64,000 nt of DNA, taken from positions 34,075 through 98,074 of the forward strand of contig CAXARO010000135.1 in the NCBI GenBank assembly GCA_963971305.1. Direction: 5' to 3'. Shown in pieces: positions 49,001-61,000 of the stretch. Position numbers and translations under genes: made by a program. The stretch's first letter is position 1. Every line of letters starts with the position of its first letter. The stretch comes from Arcuatula senhousia (Eukaryota; Mollusca; Bivalvia; Mytilida; Mytilidae). The notes below the pieces were generated by a model that did no database searches, was not told where the DNA came from, and saw only the letters and a program-made list of their open reading frames with translations.

Positions 49001-52000
49001 AGGTACAAATGTACCTGTCGTGAGAAAATGACAATATAATCGCATAAATTAATTCTAGAACGACTTGTTATGTATTTAAGAGGCCATGTCAGAAACCATT
49101 GAGATTCGAATGGAAAGTCAAAAAATGTAAAATTTGAATTAACCACCTAAATACATTCAAATAAGTACTACAAACACATTTTAGGTCAAATTAACACATT
49201 CATTCAAAATTATGAGTTTCTATGGCAACGAAAAATAAAGAATGACTAAAACCAATTGAAAAGTGGTAAAATATCTTAATTTTCTATCATTTCGTTTCCT
49301 AATAACTTAAAATTGGTACATGTAAGCATCTTTTTTTATGCTGGGGTGTTCAAAAGAACAAAAATAAAACATACTAATATATGTTTTTGGTTTTTTTCAA
49401 AATCATGCATGGTTGCTATGGTAACGGAAAGAACCTAAGGTTTTTGCTGGACCAAAAACTGTAAAAAAGTAAGCTTTAAGTTTTTTTAAAAGTTTACTAC
49501 CAGAAAAGGCAACATAGCTTGATATTTTTCTATACACTGAAATAAAGACATTGTCTTGTAGTATCAAATTATGAAAAAACATTGGGTACTCAGGTGTTTT
49601 TAATTTTTTATTATTGGGTTAAAAGTATTGAATTTTTCAAGTCTTATTTGGTAAAATCACGACTGTCAAAGGCTTTAATGACCTGGAATATATAAAAATC
49701 GATAGCTTTATATACACTAAAACAAAACAAGAATACCCAACAGACATTATTATTGCAAAAATACTATGATTTATAAAAATATAATAAGCAAAAACCTCCA
49801 TAGCAACCATTTTTTTCCTTAGAAACCATTTTATGACAAACGGTTTTACCATAAATTTCGCTAATATGCAATAGTAGAATAATTAATCAAAGAAACATGT
49901 TTTAGGGAATCAGAAATCATTGTTAAACACTTTGTTTCACTATCTGTGGTACATGTGCATGATGTGGTAAGTGGATGTTGTATATTTAAGTGCAGTATCA
50001 ATGTATCGCCATGGCAATAAACAGGAGACATTTTAACAAAAATCCTATTTATGAACATTTTCTTTTGAACAAATTTGTATATTTTTAATGTGCATACATG
50101 CATATCCTTATACTCTCTTTTGTTCAACATCTCTCTTTATAATATTATATGACCTTGGCCTTTAACTGTAAAGGCAAACAATAGTTGTTCAATTGAAAAT
50201 ACAGTGTCAAGGTCAAAAGAAGAGGAAGCAACTGTAACAGTCTAGCTCTGATGCAAAAATACATAACACATTTGGTAAACCTAGGACTTATAGTTCCTGA
50301 GATGTGAAGGTGCTCATGCTTTTGCAATGCAGTAAAAATGGCTATAGTCACTCAACAGGAAAATCAAGGTCAAGGTCAAAAGATGGAGCATCATGGCATA
50401 TGAATACCAGGTTTCATCAACCTATATGCAAATATGTATATAATTATAAGACTAACCGTTCTTGAGATTTACAATGTAGAGCTGCTCATAAAATTTTTAT
50501 CATTGATAGGTAAAGTAACAAATACACCATGTACATGTAATAACTGTTGTAAAAGAACAAACAGAAGTAAAAAATAAAGCCATATTACTACCTGTACATA
50601 ATCATACATTGCAAGCATGAGTATTAAACAGCCCTACTCTTTACACATTACTTGTGTTTCTTCTCTTAATATAAACAGTCACCTACATGTACATATTATT
50701 ACAAGATGTATTAATGAACAGAATTCAAATTTTTATCAGATAATTTAGGTTTGTTTTTGTCTGTCCCCCTTATTTCCCCTAAAGTATTATTTCAAAGGTA
50801 TGTTACCTCCGCAAAATTTTGAGGATCAAAATTTCTTTGTTAATATGCACAACTACATATGGTACACAAGGCTACAAGCTACGGTACATGTATGTACCAT
50901 TTTCTTGGACCAAGTTACATAAAATTTGGTTGAGTAGATAGTTAAAGAGGAATTGAGTTGAAACCTTTCTAATAAGGATTTTCTGAAAATTTCTAAGTTC
51001 AAAGGGTCATAACTACCACCAAAATCAAAGGATAAAAATTCCATGGTGATATGTACAACTTTAAATCATTATTGCAGTCTTCCTACCTACCAAGTTTTGT
51101 TGAATTTTGTTCTGTTTGAGGAGAATCATAGACAAACTTTGTGATGGACAGACAGAAACAACATAAACAATAAGGGGTGACATAATTCAATTTTAGAAAA
51201 CATTCACACATTAATATGTACAAAATTAAAGGAAGATTGTTAAGGTTGCTAGGCATAAATAAAGTAAATATGTTTGCTACTCATACACTGTAACACATTT
51301 TATATTTAACATGAACCATGGGTTTTGGTCTGGTAGTGGCATAGAAGTAATTTACAACAAACAAAATAAATCATGTATTTGGAAAAAAAAACTTTTGAAC
51401 AAAGTATGTATTAAATGTGTTCAGTTTCTTCTGCTTTTTGATCTCCTTTACAACTTGCTTTCATTTTCTCAAAAGCTTGTAGATGGTAAAAATATTTCAA
51501 TTTGAATGTTTAAAGAAGACATCTCTAAGTGTTGTAGAAAATAAACTTGAGTGTAACTTCTCTCCAATTCAATGTACTTGTACATGTACATGATGAACAC
51601 AAAGTGTTTCTGTCTTAAGAAAATTAGCAGACAATTTTCTTTTTTGTAATAATCATGGACAATAATTATAATCACAATGATATATATTTTGATCTTCATG
51701 TCTTTCACAGCAAGAAGGGACTCTTGTGTTGATCTATTAACATTCATGGGTTTCAATCATTCGTGTCTGCTAAATCCAATCATTTCATTTCTAATATTGC
51801 TGGATTTCAAAAGCTTATAATTAATTCCAACCATAGGTGATGCACCATAAATGATATAAAGCAAATCTGGCAGTCAGTTTAACAGCAGTTTCCTGTAAAT
51901 AAAAATATTATTCTTGTTATAACATGTATAAGTATGGTGAATATAATATATAAACAAAGTTTAATCAATATCATAACAAATTTCACACGCGCTACCTTTA

Positions 52001-55000
52001 AATGAACAACATTGTCAACCAATAGTAGTGACTTTCTTAGTGAATCAAGTTTGTGACTAGACAATTTTAGGTCGTAATAAGCAACAGCTTTGTCGTGGTA
52101 AAATTTCTCACGTGCCCAGGTATTTAAGTTTGTCATTGGTTAAACTTTTGATTGTAACATAAATAGAATATGGAAGGTATTATTGCAACGACCCTATATT
52201 ATATAGGCCAGTGTTTCTGTTAACCCTAAAATGAGGGTAATTTATTCTCCAAAATTAATTTTGACCCATAAATTCTGCAAAATTGCAAAAAAGTTCCTGT
52301 ATTTACCTTGTCAGAATCTTTGAATATTATTTAGATAAATAAAATAAATAAATAAATCTTTATTTTCTAATCATAGGGCTCATAAGGGCATATCAATTAC
52401 AAATCATATATGTTTGATTACGTGGATCATGAACATAAACATATAAGAGATACAAGAAACATGAGAGCCAGCTGTTTTAGCACATATGAAAAGTTTCCCT
52501 GAAATACTACTTAAATTGTACATTTTCTTGGTTTTTTACCCTTCATGATTGGACATGCAATTGGCATTTTTATATTCTGAACATTTTTTATCAACTATAA
52601 ATACAAACACAAACCTTAGAGAATGACAAACTTCATTGACATGTCTCTCTAAATCATCCTTTAGGTTTCCAACATTTGTCCAACATTATGAGTAGAAATA
52701 CTTGCTGGATAATTCCGTCCATTGCACTAACAGCTTCTTAAGTATAAAAAGTAAATAAATAGAGTTTAATACGTGAAGCTTATAAACAAGGACTGATACA
52801 TGTACATGTAATAGATCCTGAACATGCCGAATAAGAGATTAATTGCTACATGTATACATTTTGTAACTATACAAAATATGTCTTTATAAGATTGAAGTCC
52901 ACATTCATGACATTTTGTACATATATGAAATTGTTGTATTTTGAAAACAAACATATATACACTGTTTGTACATGCAATGAGAAAACAATAATTTTACTAA
53001 TTATACATATGTAGATTGATACATGTGTGTAAGGCCACGCCAAATTGATTCATAGTTTGTCTGACATTTGCATGAAAAAATTAGGTGCGAGGTGGTGAAT
53101 TTTTTTTTCATTTGTTTCTTTTTCTAAAATAAGTGTTTTGGGAAAAAAAATCATCAGGACCTGTTTTCAGCCATACATTGCCTTAGATTCATGAACATGA
53201 CTGATGCAGGTGCTACTTAAAAGAAAAGTTAAGATTCAAAACATGTAAAGTTGGAGTCTGTCTTAATATCCCTATTCAATCTGACTTGTCTGACAATCCA
53301 ATTGACAAAACTATTAAACAGATGACATCTAAGCTGTTATTAAACATCAGCTCAATTTTTTTGCCAAATAAAATGGTTTCGGCTTATTTTCTACATTATT
53401 TTTATCCCACAAATCGAAAGTAAAACTGAAAGTAGAATTTTGTTTTCTGAATTTGAATAAATACTGACATAACTGTTACAACTAATGATTGTACATTGTT
53501 AAACATTTATGAAATGAAGTTTTTTCGTCGTTTGCAATTACATGTACTTACATTTGTTTAATCTGAAAGATTTCTCCAATCCGACATGCTTCCACCACTT
53601 TGACTGCCAATTTTCTACTTCCTGTAAGTTGAATTACCTCCCTTTGTGCCAAGGGAGGTAATTGGCGGGAAAATATTTGAAAATGCATGAACTTTTGACA
53701 TTTTGGAATTCAATTTGTAAAAAGATTGCCTCCAACTACCAATTTTTATTGTTGATTCTAAATCTACAATATCATTTTTGCTATACAATTAAGACATTTC
53801 GGATTCACTGTTGCTTTTTTGTACAAATAGTTATTTTTTAGACGTGCTAATTTAAGGGTTTTGATTGAAATATAACAAACTAAGGACATTTTCTTTGAAA
53901 TATCCATCAATTCTATTTGAATTCTATTTGATATTGCTTATTACAAAACTTTAGTTAAATCGTTTTAGTGATTTTGACAAATTTTAGAATTTTCAAAATT
54001 CTCATTTTTGCATGAAAAATACCCGGTTGCCATGGTAACAACAAATATATGACCTTAGTAATTTGTTTTTGAATACATATTTATATTGGCTTTAATGTAC
54101 CTAATTTATAAGGAAATAATTTTTTTCCACTCTTTCTATATAAAATACTTAATGGTTACTGACAGGGCCTCTTAATTATATCACAATATTTTCAATGAAA
54201 TATGATTGCTTACAACTTTAAACAACTTCTTTCTTTACGGAAACTTAAATGAATAGCTTTATTGAAACAACGGATTTTAATTTAAATTGATTGGTCATAA
54301 ACTTAAATTTAAAAAAGATAGATATAATAGATAAAACAATTATTTCCATAAAATTTTACAAAGAAGTAAAAATACTGCTTGATCTTGTTGACTTTTGTTT
54401 GTTTTTGGCTCACCTTACTCGAAGGGTCATGTAAGCTATTGTCATCGTTAAGCGTCCGTCGTCCGTCCGTCCGTCCGTCCGTTGACTTTTCTTCAAACTC
54501 TGAAACCACTGATGGGATTGCTTTGAAACTGTGTACACTTGATCTTTAGGATGTCCGCTACCAAGTTTGTGAAATTTGTGAACGTCGACCAACCAACATG
54601 GCGACTGTTACTAAAATAGAACAGGGGGTAAGACCAAAGTTTGTAGCTCACCTGAAAGGTCCATGTGAGCTATTGCCATCACTTGGCGTCCGTCGTCGTC
54701 CGTCGTCGTTAACTTTTCTTTGAAAATCTTCTCCTCCGAAAGGACTGAAGAGATTGCTTTGAAACTTTGCACACTTCATCTATGGGATGTCCTCTACCAA
54801 GATTGCACAAATGGTGACCGCCGTCTAAACAACATGGCCGCCGTTACTAAAAATAGACCAGGGGGTCAGACTACTTTTTTTGGCTTGTAAATCAAGAAGT
54901 ATAAGAGATAGATGAAATCTGATGCCACGTTGCTGCTTCAGCATCAAAAGCTCTACAAAAGTCTTCATTGATTCGAAGTTGTCAGATGACCCCTTATAGG

Positions 55001-58000
55001 AGTTACGGCCCCTTAAAGGTGAAAAATAGCATTTTTTCATGTTTTTGGCTTAAAGAACAAAAACTATGACAGATGGAGAAAAGTTGTTGCTTGCTTAAAT
55101 ATTCATCTCATTTAGCCCTACAAAAGTCTCCATAGGGTCGAAGTTGTCAGATGACCCTTTAAAGGGGTTACAGTCCCTAAAATAACGTTTTTTTTATATT
55201 TTTGGCCTATGGAATGAAAACTATAGCGGATAGAGAGAAGCTGTTGATTGCTTAAATGTTCATCTCATTTAGCTCTACAAAAGTCTCCATAAGGTCAAAG
55301 TTGCCAAATGACCCCTTATAGGGGTTATGGCCCCTTAAAGGCAAAAAATAGAGTTTTTGGCCTATAGAATGAAAACTATTGCAGATAGAGAAAAGCTGTT
55401 GCTTGCTTAAATGTTCAGCTCGTTTAGCTCTTCACAAGTCTCCATAGGGTCAAAGTTGTCAGATGACCCCTTATAGGGGTTCTTGCTCCTTAAAGGCTAA
55501 AAATAGAGTTTTTGGCCTATGGAATGAAAACTATTGAAGATAGAGAAAAGTTGTTGCTTGCTTCAATGATCAGCTCATTTAGCTCTACAAAAGTTTCAAT
55601 AGGGTAAAAGTTGCCAGATGACCCCTTATAATGGTTACGGCCCCTTAAAGGCAAAAAATAGTGTTTTTGGCCTAAAGAAAGAAAACTTTTGCAGATAGAG
55701 AAAAGATGTTGCTTGCTTAAATGTTCAGCTTAACTAGCTCTACAAAAGTCTTTTTAGGGTCGAAGTTGTCAGATGACCCCTTTAAGGGGTTATGGTCCTT
55801 TAAAGGTGAGAAATAGTGTTTTTTGTTTTGGAATGAAAACTATTGCAGATAGAGAAAAGCTTTTTATTGCTCATTCAGCTCATTTAGCTATACAAAAGTC
55901 TTCAAAGGGTTGACATTAAGACCAGGTGAGCGATTCAGGCTCCTGGTAGCCATTTGTTACATTTTGTAATTGTTAAAGGAAAATATTAACTTCGGTCCAG
56001 GTGAGCTATTGCCATCACTTGGCGTCCGTCGTCGTCTCTCGTCTGTCTTCGTCTGTTATCAATTGTTCTAAAATCTCCTCTGAAACTTCTGATCAGAATT
56101 ATATATATGAAACTTGGTATGAATGATCATTATGGTGTCTTCCACTTAACTTGTGTTTCGATTTTTGAATCGTAAAAAACATGGCTGCCGTGACTAAAAA
56201 TAGACCATAAGATTAGACTACTGTCTTTGGCCTGTAAATCAAAAAGTATAATAGATAAATGAAATCTAATGCACATAACTGCTTCAGCATCAGATGTTCT
56301 ACAAAAGTCTCCATCGGGTCAAAGTTGTCAGATGATCCCTTATAGAGGTAACAGTCCCTTAAAGGTGATAACTAGCGTTTTTCATGTTTTTGGCTTATAG
56401 AATGAAAACTATTACAGATAGAGAAAAGCTGTTGTTTGCTTAAATGTTCAGCTCTACAAAAGTCTCTATAGGGTCGAAGTTGTCACAGGACCCCTTATAG
56501 AGGTTACAGCCCCTTCAAGGGGAAAAATAGTGTTTTTGGCCTAAAGAATAAAAAATATTGCAGATAGAGAAATGCTGTTGCTTGCTTAAATTTTGAGCTC
56601 ATTTATCTCTACAAAAGTATTCATATGGTCCAAGTTGTCAGATGACCCCTTATAGAAGTTACAGTCGCTTAAAGGCAAAACGAATGTGTTTTTGGCCTAT
56701 TGAATGAAAACTATTGCAGATAGAGGAAAGCTTTTGCTTGCTTAAATGTTCAGCTCATTAAGTTCTTCTATAGTCTCCACAGGGTTGAAGTTGTCACATG
56801 ACCCCTTATAGGGGTTACAACCTACTAAAGGCAAAAAAAGTGTTTTGGTCTATAGAATAAAAACTATTGCAGATACATAAAAGCTGTTGCTTGCTTAAAT
56901 GTTCAGCTCATTTAGCTCTACAAAAGTATTCATAGGGTCGAAGTTGTCAGATGACCCTTTATTGGGATGACAGTCCCTAAATTAATATGTTTTCATGGTT
57001 TTGGCCTATAGAATGAAAGCAATAGCAGGCAAAGATAAGAGGTTGCTTGCTTAAATGTTCAGCTCATTAAGCTGTTAAAAAGTCTCCATAGAGTCAAAGT
57101 TGTCAGATGACCCCTTTTAAGGGTAACGCCCCCTAAAATAACATTTTGCATGTTTTGGGTCTACAGAATGAAAACAATTGCTGAAAGAGAAAATATTTTG
57201 CTTGCTTAAATGTTCAGTTTATTTAGCTCTATAAAAGTTTTTATTAGGTCAAAGTTGTCAGATGACCCCTTAAAGGGGTTACGCCCCCTTAAAGGTGAAA
57301 AATAATGTTTTTGGTCTATAAAATAAAAACTTTTGCAGATAGAGAAAGCTGTTGTTTGCTAAAACATTCATTTCATTAAGTTCTCCAAAACTTTTCTTAG
57401 GATCGATATTGAAAAGCCCTTAAGCTTAAAGGGGTTATGACCCTTCAAAGGTGAAACATTGTGTTTTCTTGCTTATAGTATGAAAAATGTTGCAGATAGA
57501 GAAAAGCTTTCTCTAGCTAAAACATTCAGCTTATTTAGTATACAAAAGTCTTAATAGGGTTGACATCAAGACCAGGTGAGCGATAAAGGCTCCTGGGAAA
57601 TTCCGTTTAAGCCAATCAAAACTATTGGAATTAAGCAAAATTATATGCCCTCGGAAAATAGGACCTTGGTCATTATTACCTTACTTTTTAGTTTTTTGTT
57701 CTTGTTTTGTTTTTTTTTTATTTTCACATTGGTACATATTAGGACCGGCCCCGATTGTTATTTATTTATTAATTGCTTACTGACAACATACACACGACAA
57801 TAAATTATGTATAAATACATGTAGTAAAAAGCGTTAAAAACAATTAAATGTATGTGAACACATATCCTTTTATTTATGATATTTATTGCTATATGCAATC
57901 ATGTAGTATTTTTAAAGAAGCATTGGAAAAATCATTTTTATAATGCAAACCTTTATCAATATTCAGATTATTTGAAAAGAGATCCATCGATTTGCAAACA

Positions 58001-61000
58001 ACATTATACGAAGATGACGCAGAGTATGCCATGGACCTTATGTTAACCAAAAATACTGTTTGGGATATCGAAGTTAGTCCACTTGAATGTGCCTTTGACA
58101 ATGTAATGCTTGATTTCATTGCACATAGCTGTGCACAAAGACGACTAAACAAGATTTGGTACAAAAAGATTGGAGCAAGTCTCTGGGATTTCTGGAAGGT
58201 AAGCATTTGTCTAGCAAACCCTATAAAAACAACAAAAAACTAAAACATTCAACATAGATTAATTATAATTGAAAACGTCTACATTGTATGTACTGTTTGC
58301 TCTTTTACTGTACTTTTTTCTTAAAACTATTGTTGCATAGAAAACACATTTATTTGTTCGTTTCTTTTGGAAAGTTAAGATTGACTTCTCAAAAAACTAG
58401 TATTACCTTTGACAAAGCTTTCGTTTGTACTTGTCTTTTTGATGTTTTCTGTTCCTTGTTTAAGAAGGGGGTCTATCTGTGACTTCATGTATTTCAGGAC
58501 TGGAATTGAATTATATGCATTTTATTTAGACCATGGGCCAATTGCAGAACCTCGAGCAGTAACAAATGGTCTCGTTGAAGGCTGCTGGCGGTTGTCCATT
58601 GTGGTTTTCTGAATTGCCGCTTGATTGTGGGCTGTGTCGCGTACACTTATTCCACATCTCATTATTTTCTATTCTAGTACATGTACGGCAAGGGTTTTAA
58701 GGGTTTAATTTAAACTTTTTTTACTGACATCAAAAAATGATTCAAACAAAAATATTTGTTACTTATTTCATGGGCTATATAAATACATATATACAAAATC
58801 TCTAAAGAGGTTTTACCAAAGCTTTCGTTCGGACACGACGGTTTTCATCAGCGGAACTATTCTTTTTGGTTTTAAACAACCAAATTTGGTAATAATGAAT
58901 GACGTCACACAGAACAAAGACATGCCGGGAAAGATAACGTTACGTTTAATATTAATGTTCTATGGTTTATTGTCCATAATTTCTGCATCCATAACTTTTC
59001 TATGATTTGTCTGTATGCATTGTTGCCGCAAATTTCCCAATCCAAGGAATTAATAGTCATCCACGAAATGGCCGTCAGAAGTAAACGCTACGGGATCCGG
59101 TTAGGGATAAATTTTAAAGATGTCATTGATATAGAGTGTTACTTGTTTCACCTACGTAGACAAATTCGTTACAGCTTTTACAGTGTTATCATAGACGACG
59201 TTTTCAGTTGTAGAGTAAATGTAGTTCCTAATTTGTTTTTACTATACCAAAGTCAAAAGCTCCGTTGATGAAGACCGGCGTGTCCGGTCGAAAGCTCAAG
59301 TTATATTTCTTTAGAGTTTTTGATTATACCTCAATTTGAGAGACTGTGAATAAACATATATATACATATATTCGTACTCATGTCGATTAAGTCAAAATTA
59401 AAAAAAAGGTTAGTTATCAGGAGATACACGCATATGCAGTTGTGGAAATATGTTCTTTTATTATTTTATGAATCTGTTAAGAAATCTTTTTAAAGAACTG
59501 TTGATACTTTGATTTTGTAAATACGTGTAAAATTCCAGGTCTGAAACTTTGCAATTTATAATGCACCAAATAGTAAATTTCATCATTAGGAGGCATTTAC
59601 TAGTAATATTGCTTTTTTTTTCAGAATGGATTATTCTTTGGTTGTAAATCAAATCCAGACTTCAGAGTCTTCTCAAAGTTTTTGTTTGCTCCACTAACAC
59701 GCTTCGTCTTGCACTTTGTAAGTAAACATAGAGATTCAGCCAATGGTATTTCAACTACTGTAGCATGAAAAGGTTTACAATTAACTTAAGGAACTTGGAG
59801 GAGCAATTGCAATGTCCAGGGGAAAACAATACAAGGAATACATACCAGAAAAATCCTGACTTTCTACAGATATCTCAAAAGAAAGTGTGATACAACCAGG
59901 TTTTTTGACGCGCCAAACCTCAGTCTTCCATTCCAATCTATTTGTTAAGTGATATTTTACCAAAAATGTCCTCTAGTTAAGGAGGTTATTGGACCCACCT
60001 TACATACGAATGAGTTTGATATCATTTAAAATTTTGTACTTTTAGCTGTATGAAATACCTGGTTGGTAGATCCGTAATGTTAACAAGCTCCCAAATTTGG
60101 CATTGTAAAACAAGGCAAGGAAATAACATTGTACAGGTCTTTTTTTATTTGATACTTACCTTAAAACTTTAATCAGCTTGTCTGATATTTTTTTTTACAT
60201 CTGTCGATTAAAGATACTCAGCTAGGAATCAGTAACAGCAAATCTTCTATAGAGATTCCTCTACCGTTCATTTGTTCTAGTTGTCTTTTGTCTAAGGTTT
60301 TTCTCTAGTGGAATTTGACTTTGATCGATTTTGTTTTCATTTTGTTAAATTTGTGTTTCGTCTGGGATTATTGATAGCAGAAACAAGTTTAACCCCACCA
60401 CATTTTAAATGCGCCTGTCATAAGCCAGGATTCTCTGATAAAGCTTTTGTACTTGTCTTTTTGGTGTTTTCTGTTCCTTGGTTTAGTTTGAATATTTCAG
60501 GACAGGGTTTTATATTGACATGGAGCAGCGCCTACTGGTGTCTTTGAAGGCTGCTAGTGGTTTTCCTTTGTAGATTTTTCTAAATTACCGCTTTTTATGT
60601 GAGCTGTGCCGCGTTCACTTATTCTACATCTCATTATTTTTAACCATTACTTATCATGCATATATCATGTGCAAAAAGGGGTTTATATAAAACGGTGAAC
60701 TAATTAAACGTTTTCTATGACATAAACATATTACTAAAATCCTTAATTCTCAATGTATTTATCTTTAAAAAGGGAAAGTTATTAGAAAATTTACTCAAAA
60801 GTCAAAATGATGCTTTATACAATGCTTTATATGCACTTTCAGAAGAAATATCACTAAATATGATTAAAACTTACTTATATAATAACCTGAAAACATGTCT
60901 TCATCCAAAACCGTTATAGCAAACAGAAGCACACATTTTAAAGGGAATTATTGCATAATCTCTAAGAATTTCTTTCAAAAGCGATCCAAAAATCAGCAAA

